A stretch of 64,000 nucleotides of DNA from Clostridiaceae bacterium (GTDB lineage: Bacteria; Bacillota; Clostridia; Lachnospirales; Lachnospiraceae), in contig CAJTGI010000013.1 of the NCBI GenBank assembly GCA_910575435.1, positions 52,299 to 116,298 of the forward strand, given 5' to 3'. Numbering within the stretch: the stretch's first letter is position 1; every line of letters begins with the position of its first letter. Positions 9,115 through 17,374 of the stretch are shown in pieces. A model generated the notes under the pieces. It ran no database searches and was not told the DNA's origin. It was given only the letters and a program-made list of their open reading frames with translations. The position numbers and the translations under genes are program-made.

Positions 9115-10152
9115 ATGAATCAAGATGAGATGAATCAAAAATCCAATATGATCATTTATACAACAGAGGATGGATTGGCTAAAATTGAGACGACCTTTGA
9201 TGCGGATACGGTCTGGCTCTCTATTGATCGGATGGCAGAATTGTTCGAGAGAGATAAATCAACCATTTCCAGACATATAAAAAATATTTTTGCGGAAGGC
9301 GAATTGCAGCGTGATTCAGTTGTTGCAAATTTTGCAACAACTGCTTCTGACGGGAAAACATATCAGGTAGATTACTACAATCTGGATGTGATTATCTCTG
9401 TTGGCTATCGTGTGAAATCCAAACGAGGTACACAGTTTAGAATCTGGGCAACCAATATTCTTAAGGAATATATGAGAAAAGGCTTTGCGATGGATGATGA
9501 ACGGCTGAAGAACCTCGGCGGCGGCGGTTACTTCAAGGAACTTTTAGAACGTATTCGAGATATTCGAGCATCAGAAAAGGTGTTTTATCGTCAGGTTTTA
9601 GAAATTTATGCTACGAGTATCGACTACGATCCAAAAGCGGAAATTTCTATCCAGTTTTTTAAGAAAGTACAGAATAAAATCCATTATGCCATTCATGGGC
9701 AGACTGCGGCAGAGGTTATTTACAGCAGAGCCGATGCAGAAAAAGAATTTATGGGGCTTACGACCTTTGCAGGAAAACAGCCAACCTTGAAAGAAGCGGT
9801 TATTGCTAAAAATTATCTGGATGAAAAAGAACTTCGAGCCATGGGGCAGCTTGTATCCGGATATCTTGATTTTGCAGAACGACAGGCAGAACGTGAGCAG
9901 GCGATGACTATGCAGGATTGGGCAGAACATCTGGATCGCATTCTTACCATGAGCGGAGAGCAGTTGCTGATTGGAAACGGAAGCGTCAGTCATAAGCAGG
10001 CTGTTGATAAAGCAACTGGAGAATATAAAAAATACAAGGGTCGGACGCTTAGCGAGGTAGAACAGGATTATCTGGATTCGATTAAAATGCTGGAGCAGAA
10101 AGCTGAGAAAAAACAAACCGATACCCAAGGTGATAGGATAGTTATAATTTGA
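9115..10152 (+). CDS. rhuM: RhuM family protein
   Basis: About 345 residues, typical full length for the virulence RhuM family (PF13310 type). It has the N-terminal part (TVWLSIDRMAELFERDKSTI) with an HTH/Bro-like look, the family signature VDYYNLDVIISVGYRVKS at about residues 82-100, and GTQFRIWATNILKEY. The biochemical role of RhuM is not established; it is common as cargo in mobile islands and near restriction genes. The start at 9115 has GGAG upstream; a GTG one codon earlier is possible. It sits between the relaxase and the recombinase, 19 bp before the latter. Confidence 0.85.
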   Translation: MNQDEMNQKSNMIIYTTEDGLAKIETTFDADTVWLSIDRMAELFERDKSTISRHIKNIFAEGELQRDSVVANFATTASDGKTYQVDYYNLDVIISVGYRVKSKRGTQFRIWATNILKEYMRKGFAMDDERLKNLGGGGYFKELLERIRDIRASEKVFYRQVLEIYATSIDYDPKAEISIQFFKKVQNKIHYAIHGQTAAEVIYSRADAEKEFMGLTTFAGKQPTLKEAVIAKNYLDEKELRAMGQLVSGYLDFAERQAEREQAMTMQDWAEHLDRILTMSGEQLLIGNGSVSHKQAVDKATGEYKKYKGRTLSEVEQDYLDSIKMLEQKAEKKQTDTQGDRIVII

Positions 10153-10171
10153 TACATACAAGGATAGTGGG

Positions 10172-11935
10172 ATGAAAAAAGAAAAAACAAAAGTATATAT
10201 TTATACAAAAGTATCTACAGCTATGCAGATTGACGGATACTCTCTGAATGCACAAAAATCCAGAATGAAAGCATTTGCAGAGTTTAATGATTATGAGATT
10301 GTCGGTGAGTATGAAGATGCTGGTAAATCCGGAAAGTCTATCGAGGACAGATTAGAGTTCAACCGCATGATGGAGGATATTAAATCCGGCAAGGATGGAG
10401 TTTCCTTTGTTCTGGTATTTAAGCTGTCCCGATTTGGCAAAAATGCTGCGGATGTCCTTTCCACCTTGCAGGTGATGCAGGATTTTGGTGTCAATCTGAT
10501 CTGCGTGGAGGATGGGATTGATTTTTCCAAAGATGCTGGAAAGCTAATGATTTCTGTCTTGTCGGCGGTTGCAGAGATTGAGCGTGAAAATATCCGGGTG
10601 CAGACCATGGAAGGCAAAATCCAGAAAGCCCGTGAGGGTAAATGGAACGGTGGTTTTGCTCCGTATGGATATAGTTTGGAAAAGGGACAGCTCTTTATCA
10701 ATGAGGAAGAAGCAGAAGCAATCCGTGTGATTTTTGACCAATATGTGCATACGGATATAGGGGCAAACGGACTGGCAAAATATCTTGAAAATCATGGTAT
10801 TCGTAAAATACCAAGACAGAATGGGAAAAATCCATTATTTGATGCGGCATTGATCAGAAGGATACTGAAAAATCCTGTGTATTGCGGAAAAATTGCTTAT
10901 GGCAGACGCAGAACGGAAAAGGTTCATGGTACAAGAAATGACTATAAGCTTGTGGAACAGGATGAGTATTTACTGGTGGATGGATTGCATGAGGGGATTG
11001 TCTCAGAGGAGCTTTGGCATGAAGCGCAGGTGAAGTTATTGGCACAGGCGAAAAAATATGAAAAAGTCAATCATGGCAAAGATAATAAGATCCATCTGCT
11101 GTCCGGTATTGTGAAATGCCCGGTTTGCGGAGCTGGTATGTATGGCAATAAGAGCATCAAGCATAAAGCTGACGGTACAAAGTACAAGGATTTCTTCTAT
11201 TATGGCTGTAAACACCGCACCATGACAAGAGGTCATAAGTGTGATTATAAAAAGCAGATCAATGAGGAATTGTTGAACGATGCTGTGGCGGAAGTCATTG
11301 TAAAGCTGGTCAGCAATCCAAAGTTTGCCGCCATGATGCAGGAAAAAATCAATATGAAGGTAGATACCTCTGTGATTGAGCAGGAGATCGCAGCACATGA
11401 AAGGCAGCTTCGGCAGAGCTATTCTACAAAATCAAGGTTGATGGAAGAAATCGATTCCCTTGATCCGGATGATAAGCATTATATCAAGCGCAAGGCAGAC
11501 CTTGATGACCGCCTTTACAAGATGTATGATAAGATTGAGGATACAGAAAATCTGCTGATTGCTGCCAGGGCAAAGAAGATGTCGATTGAAGCAGAAAAGT
11601 TGACAGGAGACAATATTTACAAGGTCTTGATTTATTTTGATAAACTGTATGCGGTGATGAATGAACAGGAAAAGCGGCAGATCATGGAGTCTCTGATTTC
11701 TGAGATTCAGATATATCTGGAGCGGCAGGCAAATGGTCAGTGGTTGAAATCCATTAAGTTCAGGCTTCCGATTATTGAAGAAGATATGAGTATTAGTTTG
11801 GACAATGATGCGCATATTTTGACTATTGTACTTTTGTCCCACAAATCACCAATAGCCATATCTGAATATACTGATTTATACAATAGGCATTGGCACAATC
11901 TTTTCCGTGGCCACACCAGGTATTTCAGCGGATGA
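10172..11935 (+). CDS. Large serine recombinase (TndX/TnpX-like integrase)
   Basis: Site-specific integration and excision of the element. Order: N-terminal resolvase catalytic domain (1-150), recombinase domain (about 160-270, GGFAPYGY), zinc-ribbon (CPVCGAG ... CKHRT), then coiled coil and C-terminal domain. The catalytic Ser is in VYIYTKVSTAMQ, but the Arg normally before VS is Lys, and KLSRFGKN carries Lys where KLxRxGR is usual; these match Arg8 and Arg71 of gamma-delta resolvase, so activity may be reduced or lost. The family usually ends near VLLS; here the frame runs on about 30 residues, apparently into target DNA, placing the right end of the element at about 11840-11880. Confidence 0.9.
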   Translation: MKKEKTKVYIYTKVSTAMQIDGYSLNAQKSRMKAFAEFNDYEIVGEYEDAGKSGKSIEDRLEFNRMMEDIKSGKDGVSFVLVFKLSRFGKNAADVLSTLQVMQDFGVNLICVEDGIDFSKDAGKLMISVLSAVAEIERENIRVQTMEGKIQKAREGKWNGGFAPYGYSLEKGQLFINEEEAEAIRVIFDQYVHTDIGANGLAKYLENHGIRKIPRQNGKNPLFDAALIRRILKNPVYCGKIAYGRRRTEKVHGTRNDYKLVEQDEYLLVDGLHEGIVSEELWHEAQVKLLAQAKKYEKVNHGKDNKIHLLSGIVKCPVCGAGMYGNKSIKHKADGTKYKDFFYYGCKHRTMTRGHKCDYKKQINEELLNDAVAEVIVKLVSNPKFAAMMQEKINMKVDTSVIEQEIAAHERQLRQSYSTKSRLMEEIDSLDPDDKHYIKRKADLDDRLYKMYDKIEDTENLLIAARAKKMSIEAEKLTGDNIYKVLIYFDKLYAVMNEQEKRQIMESLISEIQIYLERQANGQWLKSIKFRLPIIEEDMSISLDNDAHILTIVLLSHKSPIAISEYTDLYNRHWHNLFRGHTRYFSG

Positions 11936-12002
11936 GATTTATGAGCAGCAGGAAGGTGCTTATAATGCTTTTTTAAGTCAGGTAATGGAAAATAAGGAGT
12001 AA
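11856..12002 (+). pseudogene. C-terminal remnant of a TetR-like regulator
   Basis: A frame open from 11856 to the TAA at 12000-12002 reads like the last 45 or so residues of a TetR/AcrR-type regulator (ADEIYEQQEGAYNAFLSQVM). It overlaps the end of the recombinase in another frame and has no start of its own. It ends 7 bp before a flavodoxin gene, and TetR-flavodoxin pairs are common in clostridia. The simplest reading is that the mobile element inserted into this regulator. The N-terminal half is not in the window. The TetR assignment rests on context and weak resemblance. Confidence 0.5.
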
Positions 12003-12009
12003 ATGGGAT

Positions 12010-12537
12010 ATGAAAAATGGAATTATCATGTATCAATCAAAATATGGAGCAACCAAAAAATATGCAAATTGGTTAGCGGAAATAACAGGCTTTGATTGCA
12101 TGGAAACACCAAAAGCCACATTGGATATAGCATCGAAGTATAATACAATTGTATTGTGCGGTGGTATATACGCTTCAGGTATAGCAGGGCTTTCTTTCCT
12201 GAAAAAGCATTTCAGAGATTTGAATGGTAAGAAAATTGCTGTATTTTGTGTGGGAGCTTCCCCATATGACGAGCAAGCATTTCATGAGATTAAAAAGTAC
12301 AACTTAAAGGGCGAATTAAGCGATATTCCTCTTTTTTATGGAAGGGGTGCCTGGGACGAAAGCTGTATGTCTTTTAAGGACAGGACTTTATGTAAGCTGT
12401 TACAAAAGGCCATAGCAAAAAAAGATCCGAATACCTATGAGCCGTGGATGAAAGCCCTTATGTGTGCAGCAGGAAAATCATGTGACTGGACGGATAAAAA
12501 ATACTTAGATTTAATTCTAAATTATCTTGAAGGATGA
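12010..12537 (+). CDS. Flavodoxin-domain protein
   Basis: A 175-residue protein with a flavodoxin/HemG-like FMN-binding fold: N-terminal MYQSKYGATKKYANWLAE phosphate-binding loop (T/S-x-T-G-type variant), then VVLCGGIYASGIAG-like strand and loop (IVLCGGIYASGI). Cytoplasmic; likely electron transfer or oxidative-stress role, with the partner unknown. The ribosome binding site AAGGAG is 9 bases upstream, and the gene follows the TetR remnant by 7 bp, so it was probably once controlled by that regulator. It does not belong to the mobile element. Confidence 0.8.
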   Translation: MKNGIIMYQSKYGATKKYANWLAEITGFDCMETPKATLDIASKYNTIVLCGGIYASGIAGLSFLKKHFRDLNGKKIAVFCVGASPYDEQAFHEIKKYNLKGELSDIPLFYGRGAWDESCMSFKDRTLCKLLQKAIAKKDPNTYEPWMKALMCAAGKSCDWTDKKYLDLILNYLEG

Positions 12538-12600
12538 AGTAAATATTCCATTTTTACATATATGGAATGGATAGAAAAATATGCGGAGGGATTGGGCTGA

Positions 12601-12946
12601 TGAAGAAAGCGAGGAAAAGAAGGATGTTTATTGCATTAGGTGTACTACTTGTTATTGTCGGTGCTCGTATCTGAAAATGGAATGAATGGCACTCATTGAT
12701 AGCAGCATATTCGGTATTCCTTTTGAGGGATATGACTCCTATCAAAACAGAACTGGCGGCATAAAAGGCGTGATTGCAAAAGCTATTACCATGTTCGACC
12801 TGACAGGGACAGATATGGACAAGACTTGCCTTGCTACTTTTACAAAGGACAAAAGGCAAGCGATATCTTTTCCTCTAATGAACGGATATGAAATGATTTC
12901 TTTTACCACAAATGACAGAGCCGTTGCAGGAACAGACGGAAAATGA
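12601..12946 (+). pseudogene. Broken small membrane/secreted protein gene
   Basis: A good ribosome binding site (GGAGGG) precedes an ATG at 12601 that gives a basic start plus hydrophobic segment (MFIALGVLLVIVGA) but stops after 24 codons at 12672. A second frame, open from 12686 to 12946 (86 codons, starting MALIDSSIFGIPFEGYDSY), looks like its continuation. Together they suggest one N-terminally anchored protein broken by a frameshift or small deletion. No family recognised. The remaining gap 12947-13023 holds nothing I can name and separates converging genes. Confidence 0.4.
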
Positions 12947-13023
12947 GTGAACAATCTTATGGATATAAACAATAGAAAAACAGGGTTGACTTATTGTGAC
13001 CAATACTATTGGAATGAAGCCCC

Positions 13024-13692
13024 TCATTCTGCGGGCTGCACCCGCATCTCCATCCCTGCAAAGAAATCCCTTTCCCTGACCACCTCTCTTCTCTGATAAC
13101 AGTGACAAAACCTAGCCAGCCTGCGAATGCCATCCTCCTTTGCTCTCATGGCCCAGGACATCAGGCAGATTCCCTCTGCCCCCGCATCCAGCGCCAGTCC
13201 CGCATTTTCGGGAGAAATGCCCCCCAGGGCATACACTGGCACATCTGACGCACTGCAGGCCTCCGCCAGCCTGGACAAGCCCCTAGGTGGAACTCCTTCC
13301 TTGCATTCCGTAGAAAAGACATGGCCATAAAATACATATGACGCAAAGCAGGCCTCTGCCAACTGAATCTGCTCAACGGAGTGGGTTGACACCCCAGACA
13401 TACGCACTGCCCGTAAGTTTTCCCGATTTTTCATGGCGGCGAGAAGAGGCAGATGAATTCCATCCGCCTCCAGGCGTCTCGCCACGCCAAAATGGCCGTG
13501 CAAAACACAGGCAGTTTCATGCAATCTGCATATTTCTTGCACTTGGACTGCCAATTTACCATAATCCCTCTCATTCATGTCCTTTTCCCGCAGAACAATC
13601 ATATCCACATTATTTGCGGCCAATTTTTTAATCTGGTCAAGAAAGTCGCCGGAACAGAGTTTCCGGTTTGTCACAGCAATCAATTTACACAT
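13024..13692 (-). CDS. tenI: Thiazole tautomerase TenI (ThiE-like)
   Basis: A TIM-barrel protein of the ThiE/TenI family, 222 residues from 13692. YVFYGHVFSTECKEG, followed by PPRGL, matches the TenI signature with its catalytic His (GHVF), whereas true ThiE proteins have GPxFxTxTK and a GQxD motif after GIHL; here GIHL is followed by PLL. TenI converts the ThiG thiazole product to its aromatic tautomer, which fits its place at the end of thiS-thiG-thiH. Its ATG overlaps the thiH stop (ATGTGTAA). A thiamine phosphate synthase cannot be fully excluded. Last gene of the operon. Confidence 0.75.
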   Translation of the reverse strand: MCKLIAVTNRKLCSGDFLDQIKKLAANNVDMIVLREKDMNERDYGKLAVQVQEICRLHETACVLHGHFGVARRLEADGIHLPLLAAMKNRENLRAVRMSGVSTHSVEQIQLAEACFASYVFYGHVFSTECKEGVPPRGLSRLAEACSASDVPVYALGGISPENAGLALDAGAEGICLMSWAMRAKEDGIRRLARFCHCYQRREVVRERDFFAGMEMRVQPAE

Positions 13693-14860
13693 AGATATAA
13701 TCACTCATAACAGGCTGCAGCCCCTGGCGGCTTATGGCCTGATACACTTCCTCCACATTTCTTCCATCTGAAATTTCAAACTGCCCATCTCCCACATTTT
13801 CATTCTCCTCGCTGTGCTCTCCAATCCCCACGGACACGCCGGCTGAAATCTTGGTAGCGCCCATCTTAATGACGTTGTCCCGCACCCTGGCGCATTCTCT
13901 GGTAGAGATGGTGATATTGGCAAAGGGCATAAATATGCGGTAAGCGGTAATCACCTGCAGCAACTGCGTCTCGTGCACATCCCTGGGATTTATTTTATCA
14001 TTATTTAATATGGGACGCAACCTGGGACAGGAAAAAGCAATCTCCGCATGGGGATATTTCCTCTGGAGAAGGTAGGCATGATACCCCGTGGCAAGGGCAT
14101 CCTTCCTAAAATCATCCAGCCCTAGAAGGGCGGCAAACCCCACGCCCCGCATACCGCCCCGGATAGCCCGCTCCTGGGCATTGAATCGGTAAGGGAAAAC
14201 GCGCTTATGCCCCGCCAAATGCAAGGTCTCGTATTTATCAGAATTGTACGTCTCCTGAAATACCGTGACGTAATCAGCGCCGCATTCATGGAGATAGGTA
14301 TACTCATCGGAGTTCATGGGATATACTTCCAAGCCAATCACCTTAAAATATTTTCTGGCAATCTTGCACGCTTCCCCAATGTATTTCACATCGGACATTT
14401 TGCGACTCTCCCCAGTCAAAAGAAGAATCTCCTGCAGCCCCGTCTCCGCAATAGCCCTCATCTCCTGCTCAATCTGCTCCTCATTCAGCTTGGCCCTGCG
14501 AATCTTATTGTGGCAGTTGAAGCCGCAATAAATGCAATAATTCTCACAATAGTTAGCAATATACAGGGGCGTGAACATATAGACAGAATTGCCAAAATGC
14601 TTCCTGGTCTCCTCCTGGGCCTTCTGGGCCATCTCCTCCAGCAATGGCATGGCCGCTGGGGAAAGCAATGCTTCAAAATCCTCGACGGTACGCTCCCGGC
14701 GGGCCAATGCTGCCCTCACATCTGCCTCTGTATATTTCTCATAGTCGTAGCAAGACATCCTATCAATCACTCGGTCCATAATGTCAGAATCCCCCAGCAC
14801 CTCCATATCCGGCAGATACTTCATATGGTCTATTCGTTCTCTCTCTAACACTTCACTCAT
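13685..14860 (-). CDS. thiH: 2-iminoacetate synthase ThiH (radical SAM)
   Basis: Radical SAM tyrosine lyase that makes dehydroglycine for the thiazole ring, used by ThiG. The 4Fe-4S motif is CENYCIYCGF (CxxxCxxC) at about residues 80-90, followed by the BATS-type C-terminal half. About 391 residues, normal length. The start at 14860 (MSEVLER) has AGAGGAAG upstream; a longer frame begins at 14896. It overlaps tenI by 8 bases and lies 116 bp after thiG. Confidence 0.95.
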   Translation of the reverse strand: MSEVLERERIDHMKYLPDMEVLGDSDIMDRVIDRMSCYDYEKYTEADVRAALARRERTVEDFEALLSPAAMPLLEEMAQKAQEETRKHFGNSVYMFTPLYIANYCENYCIYCGFNCHNKIRRAKLNEEQIEQEMRAIAETGLQEILLLTGESRKMSDVKYIGEACKIARKYFKVIGLEVYPMNSDEYTYLHECGADYVTVFQETYNSDKYETLHLAGHKRVFPYRFNAQERAIRGGMRGVGFAALLGLDDFRKDALATGYHAYLLQRKYPHAEIAFSCPRLRPILNNDKINPRDVHETQLLQVITAYRIFMPFANITISTRECARVRDNVIKMGATKISAGVSVGIGEHSEENENVGDGQFEISDGRNVEEVYQAISRQGLQPVMSDYIYV

Positions 14861-14976
14861 AAGCTTCCTCTTTTCTATAAATCGAATACCCTTCACTATA
14901 TTCTCTATCTAAAAATAGATAACCTAAATTATCATCTGCTTCCCCAATGCTACTCATATGCATTTCATATGGCCTC

Positions 14977-15753
14977 TCAAGATTCCAAAAATCCCGTCAG
15001 GGGCGAAGAAGCACTCCCCCCCTTATCCATCACCCTTCCCAGGCCGGCAAGATATGCCTTTCTTCCCGACTCGATTGCCAATTTCATAGCCTCCGCCATG
15101 GCGGGCACATCTCCGGCAGTGGCAATAGCAGTGTTGGCCATCACCGCAGCCGCCCCCATCTCCATGGCTTCGCATGCCTGGCTGGGAGCTCCGATTCCCG
15201 CATCTACGATGATGGGCAGATCAATTTCATCAATCAGAATCTGAATAAATTCCCTAGTGCACAACCCCTTGTTAGAGCCTATAGGTGCCGCCAGAGGCAT
15301 TATGCTCACCGCCCCGGCATCCTGCAAATCCCTGGCCACATTCAAATCCGGGTACATGTAAGGCATCACCTGGAATCCCTCTTTTACAAGAATTTCCGTA
15401 GCCCGAATGGTCTCCTGGTTATCCGGCAGAAGATACTTGCTGTCCCGCATAATCTCAATCTTCACAAAATCGCCGCAGCCCACTTCCCTAGAAAGCCTGG
15501 CAATCCTTACCGCTTCCTCTGCGGTTCTGGCACCGGAGGTATTGGGAAGCAGCGTCACCCCATCAGGGATATAATCCAGGATATTCGCCATGCCCCCCTG
15601 ATTTGCCCGGCGCAGAGCCAAAGTAATCATCTGCGCACCCGCATGCTCCACCGCCGCCTTGATTAACTCCAGAGAATACTTCCCCGAGCCCAAAATAAAC
15701 CGGGAAGAAAACTCCTTCCCCCCCAGCAGCAACATATCCTTCTGATCTTTCAT
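14977..15753 (-). CDS. thiG: Thiazole synthase ThiG
   Basis: Forms thiazole phosphate from DXP, dehydroglycine and ThiS thiocarboxylate. A TIM barrel of about 258 residues. The Schiff-base Lys is in [10 protein letters not shown], and the phosphate-binding end [18 protein letters not shown] is intact. The start at 15753 is fixed by GGAGGA 5 bases upstream; the open frame extends further into a repeat region but without a ribosome binding site. The gap to thiS contains tandem repeats rather than a thiF gene. Confidence 0.95.
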   Translation of the reverse strand: MKDQKDMLLLGGKEFSSRFILGSGKYSLELIKAAVEHAGAQMITLALRRANQGGMANILDYIPDGVTLLPNTSGARTAEEAVRIARLSREVGCGDFVKIEIMRDSKYLLPDNQETIRATEILVKEGFQVMPYMYPDLNVARDLQDAGAVSIMPLAAPIGSNKGLCTREFIQILIDEIDLPIIVDAGIGAPSQACEAMEMGAAAVMANTAIATAGDVPAMAEAMKLAIESGRKAYLAGLGRVMDKGGSASSPLTGFLES

Positions 15754-15813
15754 ATTCCTCCACCTTTCTATCATAATGCGCTCTTCTTCAAAAAAAGCAA
15801 CATCTCCCAACCA

Positions 15814-15970
15814 GCGTTTCGCACTCCAAAAGAACGCTAACTTTGCGTTCTTCTTAGACGAAATCTTAGCATTTCCTAGTCGGCGTTTCATAGCCCGAAA
15901 GAACGCTGACTTTGCGTTCTTTCTATATGCAATATAGCAATTCTTAGTCAGCGTCTTATGCAGACTTAGA
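15814..15970. repeat. About 2.3 tandem copies of a 69/68-bp repeat with hairpins
   Basis: Units begin GCGTTTC at 15814, GCGTTTC at 15883 and GCGTCTT at 15951, so the period is 69 then 68 bp. Each full unit carries a perfect hairpin: AAGAACGC/GCGTTCTT (15830-15852) and AAAGAACGC/GCGTTCTTT (15898-15922), both with loops of seven bases. The array fills the gap between thiS and thiG inside the operon. It could affect mRNA stability; no coding frame is supported. Confidence 0.7.
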
Positions 15971-15983
15971 ATTGCTTTGCATA

Positions 15984-16184
15984 TTACCCCCCACCCACAA
16001 AGGTAACGACTTCCAACTTATCTGCCTCCCCTAGGACGCAGCCCTCATACTCCGCCTTAGGCACAATATCCCCATTGACCTCCACGGCAATCTTTACCTT
16101 TTCATATCCCAATTCTTCCACCAGAGCTTCCAGTGTAATGCCCTGGTCACAGGAAGTCTCCTCTCCATTCACATAGATTATCAT
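15984..16184 (-). CDS. thiS: Sulfur carrier protein ThiS
   Basis: A 66-residue ubiquitin-like sulfur carrier ending in VTFVGGG; the C-terminal Gly-Gly is adenylylated and thiocarboxylated and donates sulfur to ThiG. The start at 16184 has GGAGGGAGG upstream, and the longer frame is ignored. First gene of the thiazole operon. The adenylyltransferase ThiF it needs is not in the window. Confidence 0.95.
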   Translation of the reverse strand: MIIYVNGEETSCDQGITLEALVEELGYEKVKIAVEVNGDIVPKAEYEGCVLGEADKLEVVTFVGGG

Positions 16185-16280
16185 CAATCCACCTCCCTCC
16201 AGATACTCCCCCGCAAGAGTAAAACTCCCTGCAAGGATTCCGTTTTCAATGCACAATGCAAAAGTCCATAATCAAAAGAA

Positions 16281-16364
16281 GTCCACAAAAGAACTACACC
16301 CGCGGTGGTGTACCCCTTTGTGAACCGTCCATTCACTCTGCGGCAGCCAGCCCTGCTGACCACG
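16281..16364 (-). ncRNA. Structured leader RNA upstream of thiS
   Basis: Downstream of the promoter, the transcript can fold a long hairpin. GTTCACAAAGG (16325-16315) pairs over 11 bp, including two G-T pairs, with CTTTTGTGGAC (16291-16281), and inside it TACACC pairs with GGTGTA around a CCG-rich 6-base loop. No TPP aptamer signature (CTGAGA, ACCTGAT) is present. A candidate 'thiS' leader motif has been proposed for Firmicutes; whether this is that motif I cannot check. No terminator T-run follows, so control may be translational. Confidence 0.5.
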
Positions 16365-16370
16365 CTTTGC

Positions 16371-16399
16371 ATCTTACCACAGAAGAAAGGATTAGTCAA
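16371..16399 (-). promoter_or_regulatory. Sigma-A promoter of the thiazole operon
   Basis: On the minus strand, TTGACT (16399-16394) is followed after 17 bases by TAAGAT (16376-16371), predicting a start near 16364 and a leader of about 180 bases before thiS. Confidence 0.7.
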
Positions 16400-16501
16400 C
16401 TGCTGCTCACCCAAATCCATGGAAATCTCATTGCCAATAGTAACACGATACATAAAAAGGTCATTGAATCATGAATACGTCTGTTCTTTTCCATAAAAAG
16501 A

Positions 16502-16510
16502 TGTTAAAAT
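16502..16510 (+). promoter_or_regulatory. Extended -10 promoter of hemerythrin genes
   Basis: TG-T-TAAAAT (16502-16510) is 24 bases before the ATG at 16535, which is preceded by AAAGGAGG. No good -35 is visible, as is usual for extended -10 promoters. Confidence 0.45.
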
Positions 16511-16534
16511 AAGTCTATAAAAAGGAGGAAGCCC

Positions 16535-17374
16535 ATGGAATTTGAATTGACAGAAGATTTTCTCACAGGCATCGATCAGATTGACCGGGAACATGCCAGG
16601 CTGATTGAAATTATAAACCACACCAATGCAATTTTAGAGCAGGACAACGCAGATATTCAAGTAACTGCCAATCGTCTGGTAAAGGAGCTGACGGATTACA
16701 CCGTCACCCATTTTCGCCACGAGGAAGAGTATATGGAAAAAATCAACGATCCGGAACTCCCCCTCCAGAAAATAGAGCATGCCGCATTTATCAAAAGGGT
16801 AAAGCAAATTCCCATTGATGACAGCATCAAAGTAAGGGATTTAGAAGAAATGATCCAGTTTCTCGTCCGCTGGCTTTTCCGCCATATCCTGCACAGCGAC
16901 CGCATGATTGGAAAAGTTGCGCCGAAAGAAAAGGTAGCAGATCCCTTTGCCTTTACCGAAAAATATTTCACCCAAATTCCTGCCATTGACAGGGAACACA
17001 AAAAATTATTTGAAATTATCCGGGAGGCAAACGACCTGATTCACAATTCTTTGCTCCACGACAAATATGACAAGATTACTGCCATCTTAGAACAGTTGAG
17101 GGAGTACACGGAGACACATTTTGCCCACGAGGAAAAATACATGACAGAAATCGGATACCCGGATTTAGCCTTTCAGATTACCACGCATACAGCCTTTATT
17201 GACAAACTGGGGTCCATAGATTTTAACGAGTTGCAATCCATGGACGATAACCAGCAAGAGTACCTGGAAGACCTCATCGACTATCTCCTGAACTGGCTGT
17301 CGGAACATATTCTGGGGGCTGACAAACTCATAGGCCAGTGGGAGGAACGGAATAGGGAGGAGGAAAACTCATGA
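16535..17374 (+). CDS. Double-domain bacteriohemerythrin
   Basis: Two hemerythrin domains in tandem (about residues 1-130 and 140-275). Each has the di-iron ligand pattern: DREHARLIEI, HFRHEEEYM, EHAAFI and FRHILHSD in the first; DREHKKLFEI, HFAHEEKYM, HTAFI and SEHILGAD in the second. Reversible O2 binding or scavenging fits an oxygen-sensitive anaerobe, but sensing or iron handling is also possible. The usual bacterial hemerythrin has one domain of about 135 residues. It overlaps the next gene by 4 bases (ATGA) in an operon. Confidence 0.9.
   Translation: MEFELTEDFLTGIDQIDREHARLIEIINHTNAILEQDNADIQVTANRLVKELTDYTVTHFRHEEEYMEKINDPELPLQKIEHAAFIKRVKQIPIDDSIKVRDLEEMIQFLVRWLFRHILHSDRMIGKVAPKEKVADPFAFTEKYFTQIPAIDREHKKLFEIIREANDLIHNSLLHDKYDKITAILEQLREYTETHFAHEEKYMTEIGYPDLAFQITTHTAFIDKLGSIDFNELQSMDDNQQEYLEDLIDYLLNWLSEHILGADKLIGQWEERNREEENS

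Noticed and set aside
13024..13692. Naming the gene thiE
   Set aside because: The GHVF-CK-PPRG motif and lack of GQxD fit TenI better than thiamine phosphate synthase.
14207..14848. A 213-codon plus-strand frame antisense to thiH
   Set aside because: It has no ribosome binding site or recognisable protein and lies fully inside a well-supported radical SAM gene.
15754..15891. N-terminal extension of ThiG into the repeat region
   Set aside because: A strong ribosome binding site precedes the internal ATG at 15753, and the extension resembles no ThiG sequence.
16200..16400. TPP riboswitch before thiS
   Set aside because: The conserved aptamer segments (CTGAGA and ACCTGAT-type) are not found on the minus strand here; a different hairpin is present.
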